Assembly (NCBI GenBank): GCA_963691815.1
Contig: OY829660.1
Location: forward strand, 5,049,466-5,113,465
Length of the DNA: 64,000 nucleotides
Reading direction: 5' to 3'
From: Echiichthys vipera
Taxonomy: Eukaryota > Chordata > Actinopteri > Perciformes > Trachinidae
Shown: piece after piece, positions 11,393 to 25,828 of the stretch
How positions within the stretch are numbered: the first letter of the stretch is position 1
How the letters are laid out: the number at the start of each line of letters is the position of its first letter
The notes under the pieces: generated by a model
What the model was told of the DNA's origin: nothing
The model's database searches: none
Seen by the model: the letters and a program-made list of their open reading frames with translations, nothing else
Made by a program: the position numbers and the translations under genes

Positions 11393-12809
11393 TCAAACTG
11401 AAAGTCTATTTCAATGATACATGACATGTGGTCAGATCAAGGGGCCTGGGCGAACCCACTCTAGGCTTTAACCCTGGCACGATAACTGCGCAAGATGCAG
11501 TCACAAGATGTACACCTGTGTAGTTCAGATCAAACTGAAAGGGGGGTGTGATGCCATGGGTGGATGGTCTCTAGTTTCTCTATATTCATTTATACATGTT
11601 GAATTATTGCCTTTTTCTACACCACAGGTCACATTCATCCTATACTAATTAATTTATTAATTATGGTCAAGTCGATTTAAGACACAAGTTCTGATAAAAA
11701 TGATTTGCAGAGACCTTTGAGACATAATGCAATGTTCAAATAAAATATTGTTTTCTTGCTCAGTAGAAAGTGATGTATTTTGGGGAGGAGCTGCAGCAGT
11801 CGTTGTTTTTAAAAAAAAATTTGAATTGTGTAGTTGGTTGGTATGAAAAGCCATAGCTACTGCACCATGACTGAGGAGACAAAAGAAGTATAAGTCAATT
11901 TTGTGTAAACTGAAAATCCAAAATAAAAAAGTCACAGCAGTGAACACACTGATTGATTGACAAGTGTTTAAAAAAAATAAAATAACTAATAAAAATGGCC
12001 TTTTTAGAAACCAAAATGTTTCCCAAAGATCAGATGCTGTCCATGCATATGCCGGTAGAAATTAAAGTGACTTTTTGAGGGGTACTTTAACAGCATGACC
12101 TTTCGAGAGTGGTTGAGTTGAATAAGTCATAACTAACTTTAATGCGAATAACATTTTTTTATTTCCAATTATCACCTTTCAAGTGCAGCTCACATCAAAC
12201 TGGGTAGGTGCAATTAATGACGATGGCATACCGGAGGTTAGACTGCACCGTACTTTTTCACAGCAATGCACACCGGGAGCATTCAGTGAGTGTGTGTGTG
12301 TGTGTGTGCGTGTGCGTGTGCGTGTGCGTATCTCCGTGTGTGCATCACAGTATATGAACGCAGCCTTGGTGTGTGTCAGTGTGTGTTTGTGATGCTGCTG
12401 TGTGTCCTCGGCTCAGGGAGTGTTGAGTTATCTTTCATGGTGGGATGGAGGCTTCGCATAACTCACTGGGGATGTTGTTACACAGACATACTGAAGGCAG
12501 GTCCACACACACACACACACATCCCCTCCTGGGCATACCTGTGCAGTATGTTGCTGATAATGCTGATGTATGCATGTGTGCAGCGTGAACGTATTCGTAC
12601 ATAAGCACTTCTTTACATACACACTTTAACACAAAGTCTAGTTTAATAAAACATATACAGTACAATACAAAGGTTTTCACACATAAACACACTAACACAC
12701 CACAGCATTGCATGAACAGAGAGAGAGAACCACACACACATTAATTATGCATAAACTGCATTTCCAAGCATACTTACACCACAGTGAAAGAAGAAGTGTG
12801 TGAGCCAGA

Positions 12810-13360
12810 CAGATCTATTGGTTGGCCGATATTATTAGATACTGTATATCAGATATTGGCCTATCACAGACATATCAGTATAGGCATACGTGTTTTCACA
12901 TAAACACCGATAATAATAACAAATAATGCATAAAACTATGTTTGATGTAGAAATGGTGTCATAAAGCTATTTATTTTATTTTTATCTATTCTTTATTTAA
13001 ATGGGAAGCAATTGGCTGACACTGAACATGTTCATTTAGCTATTTATTTTATTTTTTTAATTATTTAAATGGCCAGCAATTGACTGACACTGAACATGAT
13101 GCTATCCAGCTATTTGTTTTATTTTTATTATTTATTCTTCATTTCTATAATTTGGCTAACGTTGTAATACATTTTATGTATGACGTATATAATGTTAAAT
13201 ATTCTTTAATAAGGTTATTTGTTTAAGAAAGCAGCCTTCTGAGCCCCTTTACAGAGAAGAGGTCTATATGCATTGCAGCACGCAAATTCACTAAACCGGC
13301 CGACATCCTGGAACTCTGACATTTTCTAAAAATCAGCCTTAAAATCCCATATTGGTCAGG
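12810..13360. repeat. probable decayed DNA-transposon relic with internal 70-bp tandem repeats
   Basis: The left side has GGTTGGCCGATATTATTAGA and AGATATTGGCC. The right side has CCGGCCGACATCC and CCCATATTGGTCAGG, roughly the inverse. Fish hAT elements with GGCCGATAT-type ends are common from memory. No target duplication was found. Inside, 12965-13145 is a tandem repeat. Confidence 0.4.
12965..13145. repeat. tandem repeat, about 70-bp unit, 2.5 copies
   Basis: AGCTATTTATTTTATTTTT recurs at 12965 and 13038, with a variant (AGCTATTTGTTTTATTTTT) at 13108. Each of the first two units ends with GCAATTG-CTGACACTGAACATG. Unit lengths are about 73 and 70 bp. Confidence 0.8.
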
Positions 13361-13457
13361 CCCGAGTGTGCACACTCACACACCAAATAAAAATGCAATT
13401 ACATCGTAAGCATATGCACCAAACAAATCTTCATGGCCATGTTAGTGCACACTCACA

Positions 13458-13464
<7 letters not shown>

Positions 13465-13508
<44 letters not shown>
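13465..13508. repeat. (CA)n microsatellite
   Basis: About 22 CA units after an imperfect CA-rich lead. Confidence 0.95.
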
Positions 13509-13512
<4 letters not shown>

Positions 13513-13923
13513 CTCTGGTGTTTCCTAACTAACAAGCCTCCATGCAGTGTGTGTAGTAGAAGTTGAGTCCCTCAGGTGCACAGTGCAGCTTTAGCAGGAT
13601 AAATCATGCAAACGTGAGCTGTCTACCCATAAATCACCTCAGACTCAGCATGGAGTGTGTGTATGTGTGTGCATAATGTGCACGGAAACCTGCATGTTCA
13701 CGTTTTGTCGAGTGTAAATGTGAATGTGTGAATTGTTGTTTTGTATATACAGGTGTGTACACATGCATAGCATTGTCAATGTGTCCAGTGTTCAAGAAAT
13801 CTGTGTGTCAATAAGACGGATGAAAGTGAACGATCCACCTCTTTGAAAGCAGCTGCATCAGTGTGCTGCAGATTCTGAACAAATGACCAGTAGGTGCTGC
13901 TGTGGAGCTTTGATCCTCTCTCT

Positions 13924-14147
<224 letters not shown>

Positions 14148-15126
14148 TTCTGTTTCTATACTCCGTGTGAATGGATGTACAGATAAACAGTGTAGGTGTG
14201 TGTTAGTGTTTGCAGATGAAAGAACAGTTGAGTGTTAATCTGCAGCCACCTTGCTGTTATCAGCCTTTAGTCGGGCTCCTTCTCTCTTTTCTTCCCGCCC
14301 TTCCATCCGTATTATTTTCTGTGACTCTTCATTATTCTATCCCTCACCTCTCTCCATCACTCACTTCTCTCCTCCTTAGTTTCATAGATTCAGTTCATGA
14401 ACAGTTTTACTCTTTTCTCTGTATTTAACCTACTCTTTCTCTTGTTTCCATTGCTCACCTTCACCCCTTTTTCTCACCTTCTGTAATCTAAGTCTGAGTA
14501 TCTTGATAAGGGCTCAAATCATCAGCGTTATTGTTAAGACATTCAATGCATGGCACAGCAACAAGGCCGTAATGAAAGTCTCGTAAATGATTCAAAGTGT
14601 TCTTTGTCTGAATTAGGCACCTTCCTTCTCACATGACTCCATTCTAAAGGCAGGCACACACCAAGCCCACTTCAAAGATCTTGCAGCGATAAAGGCCGAC
14701 TGTCGCCTTGACTACATCCAGCTAGCATGAACGTTCTGCGCCTGCGTGACAGGAAGTAACTCTCCATACCAGCAGGCAGCAGCAGTCTGTATGCAACATT
14801 CAAAAAGGGAAACCAGAAGTCCGAAAGGACAGATTCAAGATGCTTTTTAGCCTGTTAGCTCATTTACAACACAACCAGATGTTAAAAGGACTAATGATAT
14901 GTACCGATACAATAACACAAACAGATACAAACCATTTCTTTCGAGCTCAATTGGTAAAGAAGAAAGAAAAAGCGAAAAAGTTGGCTTTTAATGCCACAAC
15001 CTTTAGACTTTAGCTATTTGATCACTTTCCTCACTTCTTTTTCTGTTCTGAACTACCAACTAGAGTGATTTCTCTCACGGATGGGCTCAGCCTGCGATTC
15101 AATACGCTTAATCGGCAGAAAAATAC

Positions 15127-15544
15127 TAGGGCTGCCCCTGACCAAGGATTTTCTTGTTCAACCAGTGGTCATCATTTAGAGTAATTAGTAAACTAATTGA
15201 CGCATATATGTATATACGGGGTCATCCTTGTTCTTTTGAAAGCGATCCCATATTTTAGGTCATGTCTTCCCGACATGATAAGCTATTAATAGCTAACTGT
15301 CGAACCGCGATGTTAAAGAGACCTGCCTGCCGTGTTACAAAAAACAAAAAACTACTGACTGTGAGTGAGGTTCACGACTTCCTGTATCTGACCCTTCAAA
15401 TGAAAAGCCCTCCAGTCTTTTAGGCCAGCCGCCAGTCACATGGATTTTACTTAATTTTTAGCGACTAATGGACAAATGAAATTTTCGTCCGCCTATGAGT
15501 TTTTGATCGACCAGTGTTTGGTCCACCATTTGGGGGCAGCCCTA
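15127..15544. mobile_element. non-autonomous hAT-type element with perfect 8-bp target duplication
   Basis: Left end TAGGGCTGCCCCTGACCAA; the reverse complement of the right end is TAGGGCTGCCCCCAAATGG. It is flanked by the direct repeat AAAAATAC at 15119-15126 and 15545-15552. At 418 bp and non-coding it is a MITE. The GGGCTGCCCC terminus is familiar from teleost hAT families. Confidence 0.88.
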
Positions 15545-18486
15545 AAAAATACACAAAGATGGTCGACCAGTGCTAACGGTTCGGCACACAGTACAAAAAC
15601 TAGGGTGACTGTCACTCACCATTGGCCCAGTACATATTATACATATCTATAATCTTTAATTTGACATACCGTCGCTGTTTATTGAACATATTCTTTACTT
15701 AATAACATTTCTTCTGCTTCAGGCAAATACAAACATTCAGCCTCTCTAAATCCACACATCGTAAGTCATAAAACGTTTCCATCTAACTTGCTGTCTGTCC
15801 TCTGTTTTCCATTGTACTCCCCATCTCTCTCTATCGATCCTCTTTTTGCTCTTTGCTCTTCACGTCACCTCCTCACATCACCTCCTTTATTTTTATTCCT
15901 CTCATTTCTCTGGATCTCTCTCTCCCTCCTGGTCTCTTGCGCTCCTCGTCGCCTTTGATCTTTCGGTTTTAATATGACAGAGAGCTGTGGGAGCCCAGAT
16001 CCCCTCCAGCTGGGAGGGACAGGGTGAGAGAGCAGGAATAGAGAGATGGAGGGAAGATGAAAGACAGCTCTCTCCCTCTTGAGGCCCTGCAGTCTCCCCG
16101 GAGGGGATATCCACCTCGGGCTGCAACCTGCCGTCAGGACTTTGCACACACAAGCATATAATTCTCTTCATCACCTGCTACAGTGATCTAATTACACCTA
16201 AAATAGACCAGATCAGGTTGCGCAGATGGTACCTCTTTCTCAAACTTAATCCACCTCTTGGGGTAGAGGAGAGGTAAGAAACGTCTAGCAGAGAAATCAA
16301 AGATTAGAATCGCGCTTGTGTAAACCTGCAGCGCACCAGGGGTTTATCATTAGCACCGAGAGAATGAACAAGAGATGGAGACACTGGCTTGTGAAAGGAG
16401 CTGAGAGTGAAGTTTGAGTGTTTTGTCAGAGGTCCATAAAACGATCAAAGCCAGACAAGAAGGATGACAACAGCAGGTGTCAGCTGTTATCAGAGGATAA
16501 TCTGAGGGATCTGACAGAAGAGAGCCAGAGCTGATTATTAAGGCCTGGTGTGCGCTGAAGATGAAATCCTGCCAAAACAATCAGATATACCCCTGTATCA
16601 GGAGGATCAGAGGTTTTGATTTTCACCACACCTGAACCCTCAACATTTACCCAAAGCACCGGACATCATGTATCAGTGTGCTGATGGGATGATGTAAAAA
16701 CATCTGTTCCTCTGCCATAAAAGCAAAGATTCACTCTGTGTGATGATTACATTGTCTCTGTATCTGGATGTAATACACATCATCAGTCCTTCAACTTCCA
16801 TTGACTCTGATGCCAGATTTGGGTGGAGCTTTACATTAAAAATAAATTGGAAAAAGTTTCCCCGCGTAAAGTCTGGATTTGAGTGGTGCTCATTCTGTTT
16901 CAGTATATATATTTTGCATAATTATAACAAGAAAGATATGAATCTAAATAATGACACCTTTTTACAGGGTCCGTCTGAGTTGCTTTAAAGCTCCTGAGTC
17001 ATTGTCAGTGCTGTCAGATGTGCAGCTGTGGAGGTGTTCTGCTGAAGGTGCAGCACACACTGCTGCACAGCACTGCGGCAGGAAGTGGGCAAAAAAGTTC
17101 TACAGGAGGATGATAAAGAGGGAGTGTGCGTTTTTGTGGCTTCTACCTCACTTGTTTATGAAGATACAATCTTTTTCTCAGCAGCCATTACAGTCAGGGT
17201 CAGCCAGAATAATGGCCTTCAATCTGACAGCTCTTTGTGTGTGTGTGTGTGCGTGCGTGTGTGTGTGCGCGCGCATGCGGCCATCATTATCCACAGCTCT
17301 CATTCTCTCAGAGGGGTAGTTTGGTCAGTTTTGCCTGTTATTTTGCTCCAGAGCGGCGCCTCCAATCTTGAGTGTCAGCTCAGTAAACGGTGCATCATGT
17401 AACGAGCTGTGTGACCCACTGTAACCCACCATGGTCACCCCCGCGTTTAGGGCATACACTGAGTGCCCCACGAGGTTTAGATCTACAGTAGTTCCCATAC
17501 ATCTGATGAAACCACACACACACTTAGAAGAGTCTGAAAAACTGCCTGGCATCGCCTGACTAATCCGCAAATGCGTTATAGTTTGGAACCTGTTCTTTTT
17601 TTCCCAAGAAGTGATATCAGCTGTTCAGGCCGATAGGCTTCCGCACACAGTCAGATGGACCTACAACCAATGAGAGCTGCGGAACAACGTAGTTTGAGCA
17701 ACACATGCACGTTGAGGCGTTGCTTGGTCCATTTTGACACAGGAAAAAAATGTCTGCCGGGCCACTTTGTAAAGTTACAGCTAAACCACACACTAAAATG
17801 TGTTTCTGAAACCATTCGAGGTGAGAAGGCAACACAGCCACAGAATCTTGATTCATGTTTGATCGGAGTTTTACGAGCTTGGTACTGTAAGCTGGATGCA
17901 GTGTGTCAGTAAAGTTACATTCAAGAATGTCCTTCCTCCGTCAGTCATCATCTTGAACGCCACCCCCCATGAGATAAACGGTCGTTATCGACTTGTCCAG
18001 GGTGTGGCCGGCTGGAAATCTGTCCGAATGGGAGAGGGGCCGGAGCAAATGAAACACGAGCTCAGGTGAATCGTCTGGTTCCGAGGCTACATCAGGACGT
18101 AGCGGTTGCAATATTTCTATATTGCATCTTTGAGGTTCAAATTTCATTATTGCCCACTTGACAAAGCAATCACGTGGTCACAGAGTCAGTAGCTTTTCTG
18201 CGGTGTTTTGAGAAGCAGAACCAATTAATCTTTGGTATTTTGCTTTAAAATTCAGTTAAAGCGCTTCTTACCTTGCTCACACGTCAAACAGCATTTGAAC
18301 ATGAACGACTCCATCTCCCTCCAAAGTCCCACCCTCTTCCCCCTGCCTGACCTCTGACGCCCTGTGTGCACCACATGGGTAACATAATAGTTTGAACACA
18401 TTTTTTTTTCAAACTTTGTTTTACCTCTTTCTTTCCATCTCCCTGCACTCCACACTGTACTCCTTTACTGTATCCTATTCTCTGGT

Positions 18487-18490
<4 letters not shown>

Positions 18491-18582
<92 letters not shown>

Positions 18583-18610
18583 GCACACACACACACATAC
18601 ACACACACAC
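18491..18610. repeat. (AC)n microsatellite, about 120 bp, interrupted near its 3' end
   Basis: The AC tract from 18491 has a GACG interruption near 18580 and a TAC near 18598. The interruptions suggest it is older than the perfect TG tracts. Confidence 0.97.
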
Positions 18611-20464
18611 TCCGCCTGTGTCATGTTTGACATTGTCAGAAGAGCCAAGTCAAGCTGATTCTGTCAGTGTGTCTTGGATTCAGGCCTACATCAACGTTCA
18701 GCCCAACTCTGGCTGATTACTGTCTAAATAATCCATACACACCAGTGGAATGCCAGACAGCCTCAGGGGGCCGGACAAGGACCTCGGCAGATATTTTAGG
18801 TGAATTTCTGCCTCATAAAGAGATGTTGTATCTTCTATAGAGACTTTGAATCACAAATATATAGTCAAATAATATAAATATATAACATGTATGTCGTATG
18901 TTGGCCTCTTTGGTATTGTAGGAAATAGATATTTATAGAAATAAACTGACATATCAGTTTAATGTATGTGGTAAAGTGAATGAAAATGATGGGTAAAGGT
19001 GTTTTTTGCTCCTTTTTTGCCTTGATGACCAAAAAATGTCTGAAGTTCCCAGAATCCCCCGAGGTTCGGAGCTCACAAGTGTCATTTGTCATCCTTTGAA
19101 TGAGCATTGTCATGGCTTTCTGTTCCTCTGTGTAATGTGTCTTGGGCTGCCTCGCTATCTGCCTCTCTGTCATTCTCTTTGAGTCTGTCTCTGTTTGTCT
19201 ACCCTTTCCTTTTTTCTCTCTAGTCTTTCATTTCTCTGTCCCGTCACTCTCTATCTCCCCCGCTCTCAGGAGAAATAGTTTCGGGGACCAATTCTCTCTC
19301 ATCTGAGTACGTTTTTTTGCATAAAAGATATCTGCATTAAATATAGAAAGGAATCATCCTGCTCCACCCTTCTCACTGTGCTGAATCACACGCGCGAGTT
19401 GGAAAAACAAGTGTCACTCACACCTGCAATTCCATTTCGAGTGACGCTGACTGATCTCTCAGGTGACATTGGCTCCTAAAATGTGAGTTTTGAAATTGCT
19501 TCGTTCCTTAAGAGCCTCCGTTGTCTATTATTTCTGAGAAAATTGCGACGCATATTCTGCTGTGGTGATACCCCTCCACCGCCCCATCCGCTTTGATCGA
19601 ACTGGATTGCAGTGAAATTGCTGTTGAATTAAGTGTATCCCTACAGCAGCACCGTGGTAATTTAGGAAGTGCTGGAAGTCTCATTTTGTTCAGGCTTTTA
19701 TTGCTGCTGCCTCTGGTAGTTCTGTGATGTACACAGACGCAGCGCTGCACATGCAGTATGTGTGAAGACGAGCACGTCTTCTGCACACCGGATAATAGCT
19801 TGTAAACATTTTATTTTTTTTGGCAGAGCATGACAAAGGGCAGAAGTACCTGTATGCAGACATGTTTACATTACACCCATACGTGATAATTGAACACAGT
19901 CTTCTGCTCTAAGTTAGGGCTGTGAATCTGTAGGCACCCTTTCAATTGATCACTGTTCAGGGCTTTGATATATTTAGAAAATGATCGATGCATCTCGATG
20001 GGTTCAATTTCTGATTTTTTACTTTTTTTCCATCTGTCATTTATTCGATCAGTAAGGTTAAGCTCACATACCTTTTGTCATTCATCCTTCTTGTTTGCGT
20101 GCTCCTTTGCTTTGCTATGGCTTCCTCCGGCGATGGATGATACTCCCGTTATAGTTCTAATATGCCACCATGTTCGCTTTACAGCGGCTCCCGGTCTGTG
20201 TTATCCACTGCCATTACCTTGTATGTTCATGTGTTTTTTTCATTGACGTGCACCTCGTCCTCCAAGCAAATGAACATCTGGTCTTAATTTTCACCATTGT
20301 TGTGTTTTCTGTATTTTTAATCATGCATATTTTCAATTTATACATCATGATTTTTAATCTGCTTCCTGTACATACAGGCGTATGTAGGCGTACATAGAAG
20401 ATTGATATCGGGTGATAAGGCATGGCGGTCTGCCTTCCGGTTCATCCGAAATGTGTTAGATATG

Positions 20465-20620
20465 GTTGAAGTCAGAGCTCTGTGCAAACCAATTAAGTTC
20501 TTTCACACCAAACTGGACAAAAAGCATTTCTTTATGGAGTTGGCTTTGTTCACAGAGGTGCTGTCATGTCGGACGGAGTACTGGCATTCCCCAAATGATT
20601 GACACAAAAGTGAAGACACA
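20465..20620. repeat. probable dispersed repeat fragment
   Basis: The run GAGCTCTGTGCAAACCAATT, then TTCTTTCACACCAAACTGG, then TTTATGGAGTTGGCTTTG resembles a teleost MITE known to me from memory. No ends or target duplication could be defined. Not coding. Confidence 0.4.
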
Positions 20621-23180
20621 ATATTGTGTATAACATAATACAGTTGGTATGCTGTTGTATTATATGTCCCTTAATTGCAAGTCACATCATAATCATGTCA
20701 GTACACATCATAATCCTGGAAACTAACTTTAACTTTTGTTGTCCGGTGGCCAAATACCAGCCACTCAGTAGGCTACCATTGTTTTGTTTTTTGGGGCTGG
20801 TGAGTGAAGCAAATCTATGAGCCACTTGCATATTTGACCAGCATTTGGATTGAACATGATGCTAATTTTGCACCCTGACTGAAAAATATTGCAATTAAAC
20901 TAAACATCGACAATGCAGTCAAAATTGAATAAACCAGTTGTATAAGAGAAGAGATTTTACAAGTCTTTGATTGAGTCGACAGAAATGCACACAGACAATA
21001 ACTTCTCTTCTCAAGTTACATAAGCGCAGACACAAGCACTTTATTCCTCTTTTCTCCGCATTCTATAAGCTCACAACACAAACACACAAACCTACACCAT
21101 CCTCCCCCTGTGGTGTAACAGCACAACTGGCAGGCAGGATGATATAAACTCAAATAACGTCCTCTCTGCTCAATGAATCCTCAAGTTATTGACGATGCCG
21201 TCGGCCCGTCTGGATCCCATTATCAAAGTGTCTTCAAAGGAGACTAATTGAATTAGCGCAGGAATCTGTAATTGAAAGCTTGCTTTTAATGATGCATTGT
21301 GGTCTCGCACGGAGCCGAGCGTCGACATTAATCAAACGTCTCTCTGTCATGACAGATGGGACTGTGTTGTGCTCTGCAGTATCAACATTATCAGGGGCAT
21401 CGGGTTTATTTGATCCAAAGAAACCGCAGAGACGCCTCATCTAAGACTTTGGAAACCACTACCTAAAGTTGTCAGTAGCTTCTGACTGATAGTCTCTGTG
21501 GGTATGTTTGTTGTTGTATTATTTTCTTGAGGATGGCCACGATACCACTTTTGGTCTTCTGTCACTCACTCACCACTCTTAATGTCCGATATCAGAACCT
21601 TGAGTATCTGCCCATAACAACCCAGTACCATCTTTCCCCCTCTCTTGAAGCAATTCTTACCTTTCTGGCATTTTTACACTGTCCTTCGGTGATCTTAAAA
21701 TGCTCCTTATAAGCGTATGGCACACTAAAATGTAAAAGAAATCCACTAGGTGTTGACATCAATATTTAATTCTCACATTTCTGATAAAAGTCTAAACCAA
21801 TCATTTTATGTGGCCCAAACAAAATGATTTGCAGAGCTCATGCTGCGTACTATTGCCGTGGGAAGACCGAATTCAGGGTAGGTCGATCTCCCTCGAATTC
21901 AATAGGAGGTTCCACTTTGACAGCCATTCCAGTGCACTTTGCCTAGGTGGATGTTCGAAACTTCAGACTTCCCATGGCACTGGAACGCAGCATCTCTCTC
22001 TCAACGCACGTGTCGGGGGAGGAGGGAGCATCAGAGGTCAGGCAGGGGAAGATGGTGGGACTTTGGAGGGAAGAGCTGTGAGAAATGCCAGAAATGTAAG
22101 AATAGCTTTAAACAATTAAGCTTTTTATAATACATTTGTATGGATGCATCTAAAAACATGATGCTCAAACAGTAAAAAATTACATTCTACTCCCCTAAAC
22201 GAAGAGTTCTATATTTAAGATTAATAATTATTACGTTGGGTGCCAGCCAGGGTTAACCTAACAAATAGTCTAGAAATACTGGATCAAAGACCATTTCATC
22301 TCTGTGTGAGCCCATGTATGAATAGAGACACTCATTGCCTGGTGTACACACAGCCAGCACATTGATGTCACTTCTATCAGGCCGCGGCCTACTTCAGAAG
22401 AAAACAACCCTGATATTTAGACAAAGACTCAGGAACTTCGGTTGGGCCGACACTGAAATCATCAGATACATTTAAGGAGGGGCGAGAGACTCTTGTTTAT
22501 GACCAAATTACCAACCAACTCCATCGGCGCAGTGTAATCCGCGTCATGTCCTCCCCCCTGCACCCTATATTCAGGCGCCACACTTCGCTTGATCAAACGT
22601 ATTTCCAGTAGGTAAGAACTGGTCTGACACGGAGAATGTCACGTGTGTGAAAGAGACACCCCAGGCCTTGTTCTCCTGACATCTTACAGGGTTCATATGA
22701 GAAAAAACGGCTTTAGGTACTGATTCCCTTTCACAGCTGGTTTCAGCCTGACATGCTACACCAGCGTCGGTACAGCAGAACCTCTGACCTCAGTGACAGA
22801 CCCAGTAAAATAAGACACAGAAGGTTGTGTGCGGGGATGTCTGTTCATTACATCCCCTGACACGGTGAAATGTGTCTCTGTCCGTTCAGGCGGGCTGCAG
22901 TGAACCTTCAGCATGGGTTAGTACAGCGACCTGGAAGGAAGTGGAATCTTCAGAAGCACGGATGCTCTGTTGTAAGCAGTGATTCCTCACGGACATGCGA
23001 TGTGAAGATGGTGTGGAGTATTAGTTAACTCCAACTTCATCCTTCATCTATCTTTCCCTCTGTGTAAAACTCCCAGATGGTGTGTAGTGGTCTTCAGGTC
23101 AGAGGTCAGAGGTTAGGGCTAATTTATAGTTTCTGGTTCAGTGTTTCATCCGGCTGTGGACATATGGAGCCCTTCTGTCT

Positions 23181-23406
<226 letters not shown>

Positions 23407-24515
23407 CTAAAATGGTAACATGTCTGCATATTGTTGCCCTCTTTTAAAGGTCATTTAAATTTTAAAGTTGTGTGGTAGATTGCATTTAAACTTTTCAAAT
23501 GTTTGGTTTAAATCTCAATCAGACAAGGCGGCAAATTAAAAAAAAAAAAAAAAATCAGCCAAAATGAAAGTAGCTGGTTACCTGGTGTGCAGCCTGTCAC
23601 CTGCAGCTCTTCACCAACAGCCGACTGTGGCTGCTCCTGACTGTTCCATCACTTCCTGCAATATTTCAAAAGGACCCGCTGTCATAAAGTGCCAAAAATG
23701 ATTGTAGAGTTGTTTCATGATGTTTTTGATTCATAATAAAAGTCACCAATTTCCCCAGTTAAATGCTTTAATGTGAAGCTGCAGCAGAAGGAAAGTTCAA
23801 TATTAAAATCCAAACTTAATAAACACACACTGTTATGTTCAGGTAGCCTTTGTTCACCTCAGTGAGTCCACTACTTGTTGCAAATTGGTTTATACAGAAA
23901 TAGTCTGTTATAATAGAAAGGTACACATAAAAATGGCTGCCTCCCCGACCATCCTGCCACATTAATTTAAATGGGAATGCCCTTTCTATCCAGTTCTATT
24001 TCTACGGCATGGACACATTTCCGTTAGTCCCCCAAAAGTATTGAGGTTGATACACAGACCTACTCATATGGCACGTGGTACAACATATCTGTTATCAGCT
24101 TGCCTGGACCGATGAAACACTGTTAAACTGTGAGCCATCCTGAGGATGAACCCAGTGAAGGTGACACTTTAACCAGCTGTTTATTTGCATAAACATTTGC
24201 AAAACTTGCAAAAATAAATGGCAGTTTGCAAAGTGTGATACCACTCAGTTCACGATGTTGATTTGTTTGTGTGAAATGTGAAATGGTGTAAGAGACACCT
24301 CACTCTATGGGGAGGTACTTTTTTAATCTTTGACTGAATCAAATACTTGTCATAGTATAACACAGTGGAGAGAAGTAATAATTCACTTTTATGTGGATTT
24401 GGATTTAAAAATGTGAATGCTGTTTCAAATAAATGGTAGGATCCAGATACATTATCTGTACTCAAACATTCATGCAACATTTAAAGTTGTACTCCCTAAG
24501 ATTTTCATCTATTTA

Positions 24516-24833
24516 AGGGCGCACTCACACTGTCTGCCCGTACCGAGCCCCGTGCGCGCATGGTCCATCTTTTTTTTTTTCTTTGTCCAAACATGCACAC
24601 ATTAAATGACGTCAGAGCCGCCGTAGGCCTCGTGCTCGTGCTCGTACACGTGCGGATGCTCATGCTCGTACATGTGCAAAATGCTTTACAAAAGCGCACC
24701 TCTCCCAAACGGGCCGTGGACGGCCAGCTGGCCCAGCTAGGCGCGGAGCGGTTGCACTCACACTGGTCAAACGAACTAGGCCCTACCCGTAAAACCTGTT
24801 TTGGCCCGGTACAGGACAGTGTGAGTGCGCCCT
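24516..24833. mobile_element. short copy (318 bp) of the GGGCGCACTC inverted-repeat element family
   Basis: The ends AGGGCGCACTCACACTGTC and (reverse complement of the right end) AGGGCGCACTCACACTGTCC are a near-perfect inverted repeat. The interior (GCATGGTCCATC, GACGTCAGAGCC, TCGTGCTCGTGCTCGTAC, GGGCCGTGGACG) matches the right half of the element at 53501-54061. The left interior of that longer element is missing, so this is an internal-deletion derivative. Flanks are TA on the left and AA on the right. Confidence 0.85.
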
Positions 24834-25791
24834 AAATGTCTTTTAAGTTCTCATCTATCAAAGCGTGAGTTAAAACAATGGTGATTGATCACATGACCCA
24901 CTAATGAAGGCACTTCTACTTGCCTTTTCCCCCCCCAGTATTCCAATATCCATGTCTTTGGTGACATTGCCTCTCTAGATGTATATAAGCCGCCATGTTA
25001 GTGATGCTGCTGACAGCGGTTGGTCTGTCGGCCCAGATCGCCACCGACAGTTATAATTCGTTTCATTGTAATCGGAAATCAGGAACTTCCAACTTCTGAG
25101 TCAGGCTTGTAGTAAGGGCAGAAGTGTAATAGGAACATGTGTGTGTCTGGATTTAAGAAGGTAACATATAAGGGAAGGACCGGAAGTAGAGAGGTGAATG
25201 TGTGTCAATACATTTTTACAAAAGAGCAACAATAAAAAGTCAACACGCATAGTGACTGTGAACGTGACAAGATGGAGGGCTCTGAAAAAAACAGGCTTGC
25301 CTGCAATTACATCTTACTGCCACAGAGGGTACGAGAAACAAGGTATCTCAATTCTTCTGGATCATGATTTTAAGATTCATTCAACATCCCAGTGTTTGCA
25401 TTTTGTCCCCGGAGATTTTGCCAGCATCTTAAGAAGGCGAGACAACATTCCTGCAAACAAAGCATACTCCTCTCCGCCCCTGCCTGTGTGTCTGTATGTT
25501 GCACACATCCACACCAGTTTGTATGTGACAGTGTGGTCAAAGTGGGAGCGGTCAGCACTTCATTAAAGTGCAGCATTACTCCACTCACTCTCTCCCATAC
25601 ATACACATACGCACTAGGGCGCAGACCACTTCATTTAGTCTGAGAGATAGAAAGGACAGGCCCCAATGGATTCTTCCATTAATCTTTAATGAGCCCCCGG
25701 GCCTGAAAACTGCCCGCCTGCCTTGGCCTCTCCTTCTCCACATCCAGGAAACAAACAATGAATCGGCTGGAAAACACATGGGCCGCTCGTC

Positions 25792-25828
25792 CTCCTACCT
25801 ACCTGCCTGCCTGCCTGTCTGCCTGCTA
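25792..25828. repeat. CCTG/CTAC tetranucleotide repeat
   Basis: Imperfect run CCTACCTACCTGCCTGCCTG continuing as CCTGTCTGCCTGC. Confidence 0.85.
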
